NCBI GenBank assembly: GCA_019188255.1
Contig: JAETXT010000004.1
Span: 4,588,001 to 4,652,000 of the forward strand
Source: Verticillium longisporum
Lineage: Eukaryota > Ascomycota > Sordariomycetes > Glomerellales > Plectosphaerellaceae
Direction of reading: 5' to 3'
Length of the DNA stretch: 64,000 nt
The translations under genes were made by a program, and so were the position numbers. The notes beneath the pieces were generated by a model. The model was given only the letters and a program-made list of their open reading frames with translations, ran no database searches and was not told the DNA's origin. How positions within the stretch are numbered: position 1 is the stretch's first letter; the number at the start of each line of letters is the position of its first letter. Of the stretch, positions 33,186 through 44,413 are shown one piece after another.

Positions 33186-34406
33186 ATGGAGGGCAACCTC
33201 CCATCCCCAGATTATGCCTACGATATGGAGTGGAAGTGGCCTTGGGCCAAGTTCGAATTGCCTCCCAACGCGCTGTTCACCACACTCCAGGAACGATTCA
33301 ACACTCGCCAGTGTCATATCCAAGATCCCTATGCTTTTCACCAGGATGTCTGCGAATCTGCCGACTACTCTGCCACATTGGAAGAGTTCTATACTCAGTT
33401 ATCCGCGAGGAGGGATGAGCGAGTTCGCGAACTCAACGAGGCATGGGCGGACATTGCTTCCCTGCTCGCATGGTCATCCAACTGGAATTGCGCTGGGTGC
33501 GAGCAACAAATGCCCGGCGAAAGTTTCGAGAATGACGACGTAACCAGTCGATGGAGCAAGTTCTGCGACCTGTCTCGAACCATGTCGTTCGATTCCATGG
33601 TGCGGTTCTTCGACGGCTGGTGCAGGGACAGGCGCAGAATTGAGACCCAGCAGTACTTGGATCTCAAGAGAGATGTGCAGGCTTTTCGGGATCGGAAACT
33701 GATCAAGTCTCCAGTCAACCGTGTTACAAGCGATGCCGTCAATCCCGAGGCAGCAACAATAAGGGACAGTCGACTATCGTCCACACCCGAAGCCTTTCAA
33801 CCTGTGTCCCCGGAGTCAATCGGGTATAACATCAACAACGAGGGCAGGAAAGAGGGGGAGGTGGTGGAAAAGCAGAAGGAATCTTCTCAGACTACTACCG
33901 CCAAGGTCACACGAGAACATTTCAAAGCCGAGATAGGGCCTCTTGGAGCTACCCAAAAGGAGAGCCGTCACGAGAAATATGTGTCGAAAGCGCATCGCAC
34001 CACGGCTGATGGCGATTACCCCGCGCCCCGGAACTCGAGACGAGCCATCACTACACGAGAAGAACTACGAGAAGGAGATTCCACGGACGGCCAGGCTTTG
34101 CACAGCAAGAAGCGACGACGGATATCACAAGAGCATCATGATGGCTGCATCATGGGACGCTCTGGCGTCGAGAATCATGGGATGAGCAAGAACACGTCCG
34201 GCGAAGTGCCAGATCAGCAGGCGGAAAGTCTAGGCGTATGGGACAGGAGTCCGAGCCCAGTCTCGAAAGGCCTGGCCTGCAAGACGGTCCATGCCAACAC
34301 TCAGGATATTTGCCCATGGCCACCAGCTACACCGTCGTCTAGTGCCCTGGAAGAGAGGGCTGAAAGCGCAGATGATGCTGGAGCCTCCGGTAGCAAGCAT
34401 GGATGA
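33186..34406 (+). CDS. Hypothetical 406-aa protein with basic nuclear-type motif
   Basis: A single uninterrupted exon. Residues 1-180 look globular, rich in Trp and aromatic residues (MEWKWPWAKFELPP) and with a Cys pair (CAGCEQQ). The rest is hydrophilic, Ser/Glu/Lys rich and probably disordered. A KKRRR stretch near residue 310 could be a nuclear localisation signal. It directly follows the kinase gene on the same strand (368 bp). I do not recognise the family. Confidence 0.6.
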   Translation: MEGNLPSPDYAYDMEWKWPWAKFELPPNALFTTLQERFNTRQCHIQDPYAFHQDVCESADYSATLEEFYTQLSARRDERVRELNEAWADIASLLAWSSNWNCAGCEQQMPGESFENDDVTSRWSKFCDLSRTMSFDSMVRFFDGWCRDRRRIETQQYLDLKRDVQAFRDRKLIKSPVNRVTSDAVNPEAATIRDSRLSSTPEAFQPVSPESIGYNINNEGRKEGEVVEKQKESSQTTTAKVTREHFKAEIGPLGATQKESRHEKYVSKAHRTTADGDYPAPRNSRRAITTREELREGDSTDGQALHSKKRRRISQEHHDGCIMGRSGVENHGMSKNTSGEVPDQQAESLGVWDRSPSPVSKGLACKTVHANTQDICPWPPATPSSSALEERAESADDAGASGSKHG

Positions 34407-35406
34407 CCGGAGAGAAGCTCCTAGAATGACTAGAATGACTAGAACTCCTCGTCCGGAGTCGGATCGGTGTCAGAGGCCTGACGACAGGCGCCTGCGGATA
34501 GACCTTGCAAGGCTACGCTGGCAACGTGGCAGAGACATGACCCCCAAGGCCAGATCCGCCATCCCTCTAACCAGCATCCTTCGACGACGAGCGTATGAGA
34601 CATTTGCTGCCGTCCACTTCGCCCTGGCTGTGTGCGCTAGCATTTTTATCTATCTCCATACTCCGTCATCCAATATTTTAGAAGTCGCCCAAAAGGCATT
34701 TACTAGCAGCTGCCGGCTACCTAGGTCGCACATGGATTCTATGGTTCGCCCTATTAATGCTCTACCGCAACTCCAGCTCGGTTCGCCCTCTTGTCGGGTC
34801 ACATGCGGCCGATCACAGTCGCGCTTGCGTGCAATCAACCCCGCCTTTTACACTACCAAGTAGGCGCCAGACGCGGAACTGCTGCCTGGGCTAGCCTTGG
34901 CTTTACGCTGAGCCACCCCCAAACGCCGAATGCTCCAAAGCCACTGAGTGCACCACGACACTCGGCCAGCCCTACTCGCATCACCCGATGACGCAGCCAG
35001 CCGACCTCCCAGCGAGACGCTCGACCCGGCTACTAGGCCACAGCCTCTGAAGCATATCACACGGGACATCAAACAGGCCAAAAATACGGTTGTCTTCCAC
35101 GCGACGATATATGACCACCAAGAGTTAATTACTGAGCGCTTGGATGTTGACGAGGGGTCCTGGAACGCCGGTTGCGCATTCGACCGCGAAACCACCTAAC
35201 TTCTTATACGGACAATGAGCGAAGACAAGAAGGTCGCTACACCTGTATCCCCTGCACAGTCAACAGAAGCTGAATTACGTGGCTTTTAGGGTACGGAATG
35301 AACCGTTTAGTAGAGTAGGTTAGTTGGCTAGAGGTGGTATATTTATAGGCGGAGGCTTATCTCGCCTCTGCGATTTTAAGAACTCTTGTAACTCCTCTGA
35401 GGTTGT
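34407..35406. other. Intergenic with a possible ferric-reductase relic
   Basis: At about 34545-34665 (plus strand) a stretch reading RRRAYETFAAVHFALA resembles the transmembrane segment of ferric-reductase-like proteins (R-x-x-YE-x-F-x-x-H). It is only about 40 codons long and isolated. The flanks show nothing else. Confidence 0.25.
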
Positions 35407-36529
35407 CTACATGACGAAATGCCTTGCCCCGTTGCCTAGCTTGATGCGCCTGGCCTCAAAAAGCTGGTCCCTCGATGTGATGAGCATCTGCTGTCCGTCC
35501 TTGCCAATATCTACATCCTCCACCACATGAAGGTCGCCGGACGAGGCTTGCTCGGCGGCGCGGTGAAGGACTGCTAGACACTGCTCGGTGCTATGCGACT
35601 CACTCACAAGCCTCCGAGCATCACCATGGGAGACTGAGCCTGTCGCTTCCTGGTGGAGCGCCCCTCCAGGCACATAGCGCCTAAAGAGCACTTCCTCGGC
35701 CCTGAGGTGGAAGGCCAGGTCGTCTCTGCACTTTCTCAAGGCGAGAAGGGTCATGATTTCCGCGAGCGTGAATTGCTGGGCCGGCACAAACGTATCGGTG
35801 TTGTCGCCGTGAGGCTGAAGAACGGCGACGAGCTGAGCGAGGCCCTGAGCACAGACCTCGAGACACAACTCCGTGCTCTGCCGTTCCCTCTCGAACCACT
35901 GACCATCGTCCCCCAGCGATGGTGGCCGGCCGCCAAGTGTGGCCAAAGAGCGCAATTTTACGGTAATTTCCTCAAGATGATTCTCAAGGTCCGTGTCGTA
36001 GCTTTCTTTAATCATGTCCTGGTACTCGTCGAGGGCGGTCTGTGTGATTTTGCTCGACCATCTGGTTGTCTGTTAGTCGGGAGTCTCGCGCAGGGATATG
36101 TGCCTTCCAGGTTGGCATTGACGAACGCCACGGACATGGTGGACTTATACCCGGCTAGCATTTCGGTGAAGCCCTTGATGTCGGTGTTCATGTATCGTAT
36201 CCGCACCCAGTCCCGGACGCTAGGCTTGACGCCGTCAGAATAGATTGTGTACTTGACGACTAGCGCGCTGAACTCGCGGCATGCCTCGCCGCACTGGCGT
36301 AGTGGGAGCTAAAGGTACACAAAGAACATTGACTCTTCCTGGACCGCTTTATGGAGGGAGTCGAGGACGTCATCGAGGCTCTCTGGCTCTGTAGTTCATT
36401 CTCCAGGTGTCGCACGGAGCGGGGTTGGTCACGAAAGCTTTGCACTATTTGGTAGAGCGCCGTCGTAGATTGCGCCGTAGCGGCGACGACACCAACCACG
36501 CCCGATGCGATGCTCAACGGGTCCGCCAT
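35407..36529 (-). pseudogene. Fungal STAND-type N-terminal domain protein, copy A (disrupted)
   Basis: The minus-strand ATG at 36529 opens with MADPLSIASGVVGVVA, the signature of the fungal N-terminal domain found on STAND proteins and on stand-alone proteins such as the azaphilone cluster L protein. A frame change near 36390 and an in-frame TAG near 36310 (after MFFVYL) break the first exon. The frame then continues through DWVRIRYMNTDIKGFTEMLAGYKS, a probable intron with an unusual GC donor near 36105, and a clean C-terminal exon to 35407 ending in HVVEDVDIGKDGQQMLIT. Full length would be about 340 aa. Without the disruptions it would be a cytosolic signalling-type protein. Copy B lies head-to-head at 37.2 kb. 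Confidence 0.65.
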
Positions 36530-37149
36530 CTGACCGTAGGAGAGTGGCCAGGGAGCAGCCCGAACGACGTTCCGTAGCTTGAGCAACAGCCTGGTCTAAA
36601 GTTGCAAGCTGCGGAACAAGTTGAGCGCATCCCATCTTCGTCACATGGTGCTGCAGCACGTTGCATGGGCGACGACTCTCACAACCAGAACCTACTCGCC
36701 ATGCCGAAATGAGCGGCCGCCGGTACACGATCGATTCTGACCGATGCGCACCATCTGCGCCGCTGAAGACCGGGAATGCCCGCAAGCGCGGCGATGTGCA
36801 TCAGACGGCGCGATGGAGATGACGCCACACATCTCTTGAAATTGACTATCCCAATGCAATTGCTATCATCCCACGAAACCCCCCGTTTGTTCCGTTTATC
36901 AGGCCTCATCTACCCTAGCCTAGCCGAAGGCTCAAGGCGCCATACATGTGTTCTTTGCGATCACGAGATTCATATAAGGTTACACCATTGTTCCAGGTGC
37001 AAGATCATGGACCCGCTGTATGCGAAACATGGCCACTCGCCTTGATTGTCGCCACGGTTTAGTCTATCGAAAAGCCTTTCTAACCATTCGATGGGGAGAC
37101 CACCCACGAGATGTCTGCCACCTGCGAAAGTAGCTCGGAAGCATTTGGC
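36530..37149. other. Spacer between head-to-head STAND-type copies
   Basis: About 620 bp between the two divergent copies. It probably held both promoters. No ORF is supported. Confidence 0.4.
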
Positions 37150-38065
37150 CGCGTGTATTGACCTTCATCTCCGTCGACTGAGAAGACGGTTGTTCTTTGT
37201 TCAGCTGGAGCTTCCACCACTCGCCGACGATACGCTTTGTGGAAACCTTGGTCGGGGGCTTGACGAATGTGCTGGCTGGGTATAAAGCGATTAAAGCCAT
37301 TGCGCTGGCCAAAAGTCTAGCTGACGACACTCGAGGCAGTCCAGCACGCTTGGATGCTCCACGCAAAGCAAAGACATGATGATATCTACGATACAGAGCC
37401 CCGACGATCATCTGGAGGGCATACACGCCAAGTTACAGCCTGTACCTACTTGAAGCACCATTCGCTCAACCTTGACACCTGCCCACGCCAACCGGCTTGA
37501 GAAGGAACTAGAAAGCATACGGAGCTGTCTCGAGATATGTGTACAAGGGCTTGCCGATATCAACAAGCTGACCAACAAGTCGAGGCTCCTGCTTTTGTCG
37601 AGCGGGAAACAGGCCGGCGGAGACACTACAGGGCTTTTGGCGGAAGACATATCTCGGGTTGACACCACGACCCTTGGGGTCTTGGGGGAGTGTAGCAAGA
37701 AATTGGACGACATGCTTCATCAGTTATGTGCAAACGAAGTATACGTCACAGGACACCTCGCTGCAGCGGATACAGATGTTTCTACGGCAGCCACAGAAGT
37801 CGATCATAAGTACTGGAGACATTCTTGTGAGTCCCATCGTACAAGGCACTGCCTCGCCAACCCTGACAGCTCTGCACGGGCATCATCACGCGGGGTCCAG
37901 GTGGTGGAGGACATGAAGGCGGGGATGGGCGGGCAACAGATGCTGATCACATCTCTTGATCAACTCTTCGAGGTGAGGAGAGTCACTTTAGGTGATAGGG
38001 CAACACAAGTGATCATGCCATCCTCGGACGCATCCGTACAGGAGTTTTTCAAGACTCGTATGTAA
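37150..38065 (+). pseudogene. Fungal STAND-type N-terminal domain protein, copy B (N-terminus decayed)
   Basis: The C-terminal part (about 37465-38065) is open and clearly related to copy A: LEICVQGLADIN versus LEVCAQGLAQLV, and VVEDMKAGMGGQQMLIT versus VVEDVDIGKDGQQMLIT. The N-terminal part is recognisable only in pieces in different frames (LFFVQLELPPL at about 37190; NVLAGYKAIKAIALA at about 37260), and no MADPLS-type start is found. The C-terminus is about 15 residues longer than copy A. It is a decayed paralogue in inverted orientation. Confidence 0.6.
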
Positions 38066-38810
38066 TAAACCAACATCCATGACCTTTCTTAACCTGCATG
38101 TACCTATGACGATTGCTTTCACATTAGCGCCGTACCGATGTCAATGTTGGACTGTCAGCCTCGTCACTCTGGTTCAGGCTTACGATATCCAAGATTCAAA
38201 ACCCTCGACCGGGTGCACGCCAGCCACACACGCACAACCTCCATCGCCTTATGTTTCTCTGACCCTGTCTTCCCACATACTTCACTTAGCGCTTACGAGA
38301 ATATTCTCTGTCCTGGACCAGTGTGAGCCTTCCCGATCGTATGTCTTTGGATTGCGACGCCATAGTTGGACACCAACCACAGGGAGAGATCGTGGCCTAG
38401 CTACTATGAGAGCGACCCTGCTGAGGGTGATACTCCTAAGCCCCCAGTAATGCAATACCTCAACGGCCCTACTTGACCTTGATGCTAGCTTACCAGGCCC
38501 GTCCAACGAACCTACTACTGTAGCGCTTCTTATTCCCCTGCAAACGGTTCGCATCCGCTTGAAACCAGGGCATTGTTGAGTGGAGCATGTAGTCTTGCAA
38601 GCTCCATCCCCACGTGGCGAGAGCTCTCTTGCTCGCCGTGTTTCTGGAAGGGTGCTAAAAGGGGGTTACTGATTTTTCACAATCTCACATTACTTAAGAT
38701 ACCCTCGGCCTTCGCAATAGGACAAGGTTACAACGTGCGCTGCTGCTGAGCTCGTGTTAGCTATTTGCAGACAAGGTTTGGGCATGAAGCACCACATACA
38801 CCCCCCCTAA
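38066..38810. other. Intergenic
   Basis: No supportable gene. The right end leads into the dispersed repeat. Confidence 0.4.
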
Positions 38811-39080
38811 CTCCTTGTACCGATTTTGCGGAGCTTTCGGGCTTGGATGAAGACGAGGTCGATGAACCGGCGGCCCAGACTCCCGGAGGTCCTGGTCTTC
38901 GTCATCGGGTTTAGCGACACCAATGAAAGGAGGATCAAGAGCAGGTCTTGTGCGGACGGGCGAGAGAATAAGGGACTCCAGAGGGAGCCGAAAAGTGCGT
39001 GCTGAGTTATGTTTTGGGCCAAGCTGCTTGCCTTTCGTCGTCGTTCCTTAGTCGGGAGATAATGTTCACTTAGCTAAATT
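38811..39080 (+). repeat. Dispersed repeat, copy 2 (relic of a gene 3' end)
   Basis: Related to 20581-20850. It encodes CTDFAELSGLDEDEVD in the same frame as copy 1, but no upstream gene body was found, so it is a detached 3' fragment. Confidence 0.55.
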
Positions 39081-39339
39081 GAATATATCGAGACGAGACG
39101 TACAGCTTCTCTCTGTCACAATGTTTTGCACTTGTAGCCGCAAAAAGATAGCTTCTGAGGTTCAAAAGCAAGCACATTGAATTGCTGCAACTTCGTGGCA
39201 CACTGTTGTTATACAACAGAGTCGAACATCCTAGCTCGGTGTGGTTCTGAGTCATCCTCCGGCAAAACATTTTCACACTCTACCCGTTCTCTCCGGCTTC
39301 CACCCCTGATGTTCTGCACTCTACGCGTGTGGTGTATGT

Positions 39340-39693
39340 CTAGTAGGGGTAAACATGCTTGGTTGTGATGTGCTTTCCGTTGTCATCCTGATAGACAGTG
39401 GTGTAGTGGGGATAAGAATCTTTCTTGCTGGGATGCTCGGTTTCACTAAGTTATAGGTTAATACTTCATGCCTGTCTATAGGTACACGAGGGAGCAACTC
39501 ACGTCATGATGGCTGTCGTGGCGCCAGCGGGCACATCGGCCGTTTCCATGGCTTTGGTGAATTTCTCTTGCACGTCCGTTGCGAGATAAATACGCCTCCA
39601 AGTGTCGGTCTGGGTTGCGTACTTGACAGTGATGGATCGACCACCGTTCATGATCGTTTTGATTGTGGAACTGCTGATCACCTTGTTGGCCAT
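39340..39693 (-). CDS. Small two-exon hypothetical protein (98 aa)
   Basis: Exons on the minus strand are 39693-39503 and 39445-39340. The intron is 57 nt (GTGAGT, CTATAAC, TTAG). The protein has no signal peptide or membrane segment. It looks compact (SITVKYATQTDTWRRIYLA, then AMETADVPAGATTAIM) and ends in a Tyr/His-rich tail. The gene is intact and the reading frame convincing. I do not recognise the family. A 13-bp minisatellite lies about 150 bp upstream of its start. Confidence 0.65.
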
Positions 39694-39849
39694 CTTGGAG
39701 GCTGAATATAGCGAGGATTGAAGGCTGGGTTATGAGTTGATGATAGTGAATGAATACTTGTTAGTATGTTTTAAATCGGTCGATAGAAGCTATTGTTCGA
39801 GCGAGGCATGGCTTTAAATACATATGAAGGACATCTGGGATGTAAGTGG

Positions 39850-39990
39850 TGATGAGAATTGGCGATGGCAGTTGGTGATAAAAGTTGGTGATGAGAGTTG
39901 GTGATGAGAGTTGATGATGAGAGTTGGTGATGAGAGTTGATGAGAGTTGGTGATGAGAGTTGGTGATGAGAGTTGGTGAGCAATGACGCT
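39850..39990. repeat. Minisatellite, unit about GTTGGTGATGAGA
   Basis: About ten units of 13 bp, some with a 3-bp change or a 4-bp shortening. It lies upstream of the 98-aa gene, in or near its promoter. Confidence 0.9.
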
Positions 39991-40454
39991 GAAGCAGTTC
40001 TGCAACCAGTGTGGCGCAGCAATTTACTGACCAGCGGACGTGGGCATACACCGATTTTAGCACAAGCGGGATTGCCACTGTTAGGGCAGGCTGCCACCTA
40101 AACCCATCTTCGGGGCTCCTCATGGCTGTCACTCACTCTCACTGTCACGCGCAGCCGTAATCGCTTGCATCTTTTTTTAGACGGAATCGTGGTCCTGATT
40201 GTTTAAATTCGGCAGCGCCAGAATTGCGGTGCGTTGTCCTGGAGGAAAACACGTCGCAGCGCCGATTAGAGTTAAATCCGAACTCCGGCTGACGTAATGG
40301 AAACGCACACTCTGGCAGCCGATTCAGCAAAGTTTACACCAACTTCCAAGCGCGACTGTTGAACGGGCAACACAGATACAGACGCCACCCCGATACTACG
40401 ACACAAAACATAAGGTCTCCTAGTCGACCCCCTTTCCTCCTAGATGCCTCTCAA

Positions 40455-40520
40455 TCGTCTTGCCTCTCATACGCCCTTCAGTCGGCTTGCCTGTCACACG
40501 CCCTTCCGTCGGCTTGCCCA
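40455..40520 (+). repeat. Short tandem repeat in a gene leader, unit about 27 bp
   Basis: About two and a half copies of TCGGCTTGCCTGTCACACGC followed by CCTTCCG. It ends close to the ATG of the kinase at 40537. Confidence 0.7.
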
Positions 40521-40536
40521 CTGTACAAGCATCAGA

Positions 40537-41672
40537 ATGGCATCCACCATAATGGGCAAATCCGGTCGCGCATACGTTCAAGGCGACGTGCTCCAGCGTC
40601 ATCGCGAGGAACATACGCTCAGCGTCTTCAAAGCCGAGTACGTCTCGAACACGCTCTCATCTCACCACTTAGCCGTATCTCTGACACATCTCACTCAGGT
40701 CCGGGGATGAGTCTTTTGTCCTCAAGCGCGTACCTAGGCCGTTCTACGATCTGTCACTGCGCCTCGCAGCCGAGTTTGCAGGGTCCCGTCGGCTTCGAAT
40801 GCACATTGATTGCAACCCAGAAGAAGGCATTCTAGTCTATCCCTATTTCAGAGGCACCCTACTTGCCCTGGTTCAGGAAGATCCAGACTTTCCTCCAGCG
40901 GAACGAAAGAAAATACTGCGACGTGTAGCAGAGGCAATACAAGAACTTCATGCTAAAGACTGGATCCACATTGGTACACTCTCCGCAATCCAGGAATTGC
41001 CGTTGAAGATATCTAACTAATCAATCTATCTTGGCAGATGTGAAGCCTGATAACATATTGGTCAATTGGACTTGCGACAAAGAGGGTAACAAAACAGTCA
41101 CCGATGTGGCCCTAGGCGATTTTGATATCGCTTTCAAGTCGGAAGGTGGAGAGCCACGTCAAACCCCTTTTGCAATAGGGAATGCCATGTGGCGAAGCCC
41201 AGAAGGACAGACCGGAAGGGGTGTGACAAAGGCGTCAGACATGTTCTCGTTTGGACTAGTGGTAAGTGAGCCATGTTCAAGTTTAGGAATTCACGCTAAA
41301 CTCCGTTTACAGTGCATATATGCTCTTGGAGGTGGGGAGTTTCTACTCTTGAACGATTACCAGGAGCTAGTAAAGAGCGGTATAAGGCCGGAACAAGAGA
41401 TTTTGATTCGCCACTTTTCCTACTTTGGGCCAGTTCCCGAAGGACTTCTCAAGCAAGTCAATAGTGAGGATTGGCGTAACGCTTTGAAAGGAGCGTCCGA
41501 AATAGCTGAGGACGCAGTGAAGGAACAGCCTGAACTAAGATTCGAGCGGTGGGGAGAGGAGCTTGGTTCTGAGGCACAAAATATGATATCTGGAATGACA
41601 AATCCAGACCCGACGGCTAGAACAGCGATAGGCCAAGTCTTGACGCATCGATGGTGGCAGGAAGCTATGTAG
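40537..41672 (+). CDS. Fungal protein kinase (four exons)
   Basis: Exons 40537-40637, 40699-40973, 41038-41261 and 41313-41672 give 319 aa with correct phases; intron 2 has a strong CTAACTAAT branch. The N-lobe has the lysine strand FVLKRV and the hinge-like LVYPYFRGTLLALVQ. The catalytic loop created by splicing reads WIHIDVKPDNILVNW (Asp, Lys and Asn kept, HRD as HID). The metal motif reads GDFDIA, so the DFG glycine is Asp. MWRSPEGQTGRG and SDMFSFGLVCIYAL cover subdomains VIII-IX. It resembles the expanded fungal-specific kinases that are often found in accessory regions; substrate unknown. The ATG was chosen because upstream codons are within the leader repeat. Confidence 0.8.
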
Positions 41673-41685
41673 ATAGCGATTGGAG

Positions 41686-42831
41686 CTACAAGGACGGAAG
41701 CGATGAGAAACCGAGAGTCCATACCCCCAAGTCGGTATCAGCGGACCAGTCACTATCCGTCATCAGCTCACTGTTATGTCCAAGGATGAAATCTGTTTCG
41801 CGAGTCATCCACCATCCGTCGTCGACTTCTAACGAGTCGTAGTCACCTTCAAATGGCGGAACAACCGACCAATTAGTGTCAAAAGCCGAGAGAGTGCCGT
41901 AGATACTTCCAACTGCTGGTGCAGTCGAGGCGATGGTCGGATCACTACCAGGCAGGATGAGTTTTTCAGTGAGATCAGACCACGCCTGACCCATATTGCG
42001 ATCTGAAGTTCCTGAGATCTGGGAGACGGTGGCTGTCGGGTTAGAAACTGTCCGAAAGTTAGTTAAACCAAAACCCAGCTTATTAGAACCTACATACCGG
42101 CATCGTTCGCAACTCCTTCCCTACTAGGGCCCAGTCGTGGCCTCACGGAGGGCATCGATGTTTCCTTGCTGAAGCTAGCCTGACAAGGCTCTGTAGTAAA
42201 CAAGATGTCGACTTCATCGCCACTCCTTGAGCGTCCTGAAGTGTCCGGCTGACCTCGACGAACTTGTTTGCGCGGTGTGTCCAATGATTCATTCAGAGCC
42301 ACTGTCAATCGCATGCCCATCTCTGCTTTCGTATCCTCAAAGAATTCGAGCCGACGCCGTTCGTCTTCTTTCATGAAGCGGTTTTTACCCAGTTTCCTTT
42401 TGCATGATTTTTCCCAATGTGCAGAAAGCGCTCCTAGATTCTCTTTCGATTTGAGACAGCATGGGCATCGAAGATACTCGTCTTCGGAGTCCGGATAATC
42501 TGAGATCCACTGTCATTAGCCATGTCAAATCTTCTGGAAGTTATCACACACGGATAAAGAAGTGGCGTAGTAAGTTGAACTTAGACGGGTATTGCTTCTT
42601 GTGTTCGCATCGTGGAAATGGGCACACAAAATTAACCTGTCGATCAATTTCTTCGCCCTCCGTTGTCGATGACCGTCGTTTCCTCTTCTTCAAAAAGGTC
42701 GAGGGTGCCGGTGTCTTTTCCGTTAAATAAGAAGAAACGAGATGCTCAACAAGCTCTTTCGCGTTGCCGCAGGGTACCATGCAGTTAGGGCAGTCCCAGG
42801 TCGACATATGTGTGCAAATGTGCGGTGGCAT
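41686..42831 (-). CDS. C2H2-type zinc-finger protein (three exons)
   Basis: Exons on the minus strand are 42831-42552, 42499-42098 and 42047-41686, giving 347 aa. Introns have donors GTGTGT and GTATGT and acceptors CTCAG and GACAG, with a TAACTAAC branch in the second. There are three Cys/His modules: CPNCMVPCGNAKELVEH, CPFPRCEHKKQYPSKFN ending in HFFIH (the last His is made by the splice), and CPCCLKSKENLGALSAHW. The C-terminus is acidic and Trp-rich without a known domain. The likely role is DNA- or protein-binding in the nucleus. It is tail-to-tail with the kinase gene, with only 13 bp between stop codons. Confidence 0.7.
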
Positions 42832-43554
42832 GTATGGTAGGTATATGATCGGCGACTTTGTGAAAGAGGAATTGGTAAGTGAATTATCCCAAGAAGTACG
42901 GAGTAAAGAAGAGGTCTTTTAGTTAGGCGGCCTCCATATTACCCCCAGCCAGCGTCATGGCCAGCGATATGTTAGTGTGTGTTCTCGTGGGGGAGCCATC
43001 CTCGGCTTTCGCTGCATCGGGTGGACTGTTGGTTTCATGTGCAACCTGTGGATGTGATATTGTCGTGACCTTGCAGCTATCACGACCCAGTTGGCGCGGA
43101 GAGCCGCGCGGCTGGCGATAGCCTATCAAGTTGAGGAAAACGGTCAGCGACCCAAGACGAGATGCAGTCATCGCTCAAGGAGGCCGCGGGGCGGCGGCAG
43201 TACTCTGAATTATACAATCTGATCACAACGGCAACCAACATGGCGCCGCAAACACATTAACTAGAGCGTTTGCTCCTAGAATGCCTTGAGTCCTTCTGCA
43301 ATTTCCGGGGGCTGGTGGTCCCACAAACGCGAGCAGGCCATCCCCGGATCTTGTGTGGCTGCCTAGCCGCCTTGCATCGCTCGGAGCCACGCAGTTGAGA
43401 CCGGTTCAGTCCGAACCTGCCTCGACGTGCTTAACCCCTGTGGCTGCAGCCTTCACAATGATTATGTAAGTATAACGGACGACCCCTCTAGCTCTTCGTT
43501 AAAAAGGGACGGGTCTCAATTATCTTGTCCACCGGCGTAAGCCAACTTGTCAGC
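42832..43554. other. Intergenic
   Basis: A minus-strand frame at 42923-43171 (82 codons, ATG start) has no supporting features. Otherwise nothing is seen. Confidence 0.35.
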
Positions 43555-43876
43555 ATGTCTCTCAACCTGCATAACGCTATCCTCGATTCGTTGAGAATTT
43601 GTATGTGGTATCATATTTGCACCAATCTGGCTAGCGTGAGAGAAAGATATGATATCTCACAGCTGTTTGACCTTCCACCCACAAAAGCTAAGGGGCGACC
43701 TTTTGGAAAGTGAGTGGAGACGAAATATTCTAACGAATGATACATTCCTGCATCAAGACTCGGCTTTACATTGAGAGAAGACACCTGCTTCTGAATTCAG
43801 GAGTTCATTGGCTTCTTGCGCAGCAGCCCACATGGTCTCTTGTCGCGGGCGGACGAACCCCATTCCAGTCTTCTGA
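43555..43876 (+). CDS. Possible 76-aa two-exon gene
   Basis: Exons 43555-43709 and 43801-43876 with donor GTGAGT, CTAAC near the donor and acceptor ATTCAG. The phase is correct. The product contains KAKGRPFGK, an AT-hook-like GRP core. There is no family match. The model is weak. Confidence 0.3.
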
Positions 43877-44413
43877 ACTATACCCTTTTTGTTCGTGTTT
43901 TGTACGGCGTACAAAACTTCAAAGCACCTCCGCCTCAACAACAAAGAGGCCTGAAAATGATCGGGACGTGAAGTAGCCCGTACAAGTCAGCCTTTTTCTT
44001 GGGGCTTCACATATTCGGAACAGAGAAGCCGTAATCCAGTTCGTGGATATGTCTAACAGTACCTAACGCGTGACGAATGAGACCCTCAGGCCTCCAGGGA
44101 GAGGCCATATTGACCAAGACAACGCGGGAACACGATTGCGAGTGCACAGCAGAGATCTGTCTCAGAAGACCATCATCTTTTCTGGTTTCGTGCCCGATTT
44201 AGCCCTATCTCCCGCTCCTGGCATCCTGTAGAGACAGACGTCAACGCGGGAAAAAGGAAAGAGCTTCCATCGGCTATGCTAGGATTTCTCCTCTCGAACT
44301 CTCAAGATGGGCACAGAGATGATGGGAAGGGCAAGTATAGCACGACCCACTTCATGCATTACAGTCCCGACACGGGTCAAGACAAAACAACACTTTTACC
44401 TTGTGGGCATGAG
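43877..44413. other. Intergenic
   Basis: No supported gene. Confidence 0.4.

Noticed and set aside
34545..34665. Ferric reductase gene
   Set aside because: Only about 40 codons resemble the membrane segment; no FAD/NAD domains or continuous frame, so it is at most a relic.
39850..39990. CRISPR-like array
   Set aside because: The units are directly adjacent without spacers; it is a eukaryotic minisatellite.
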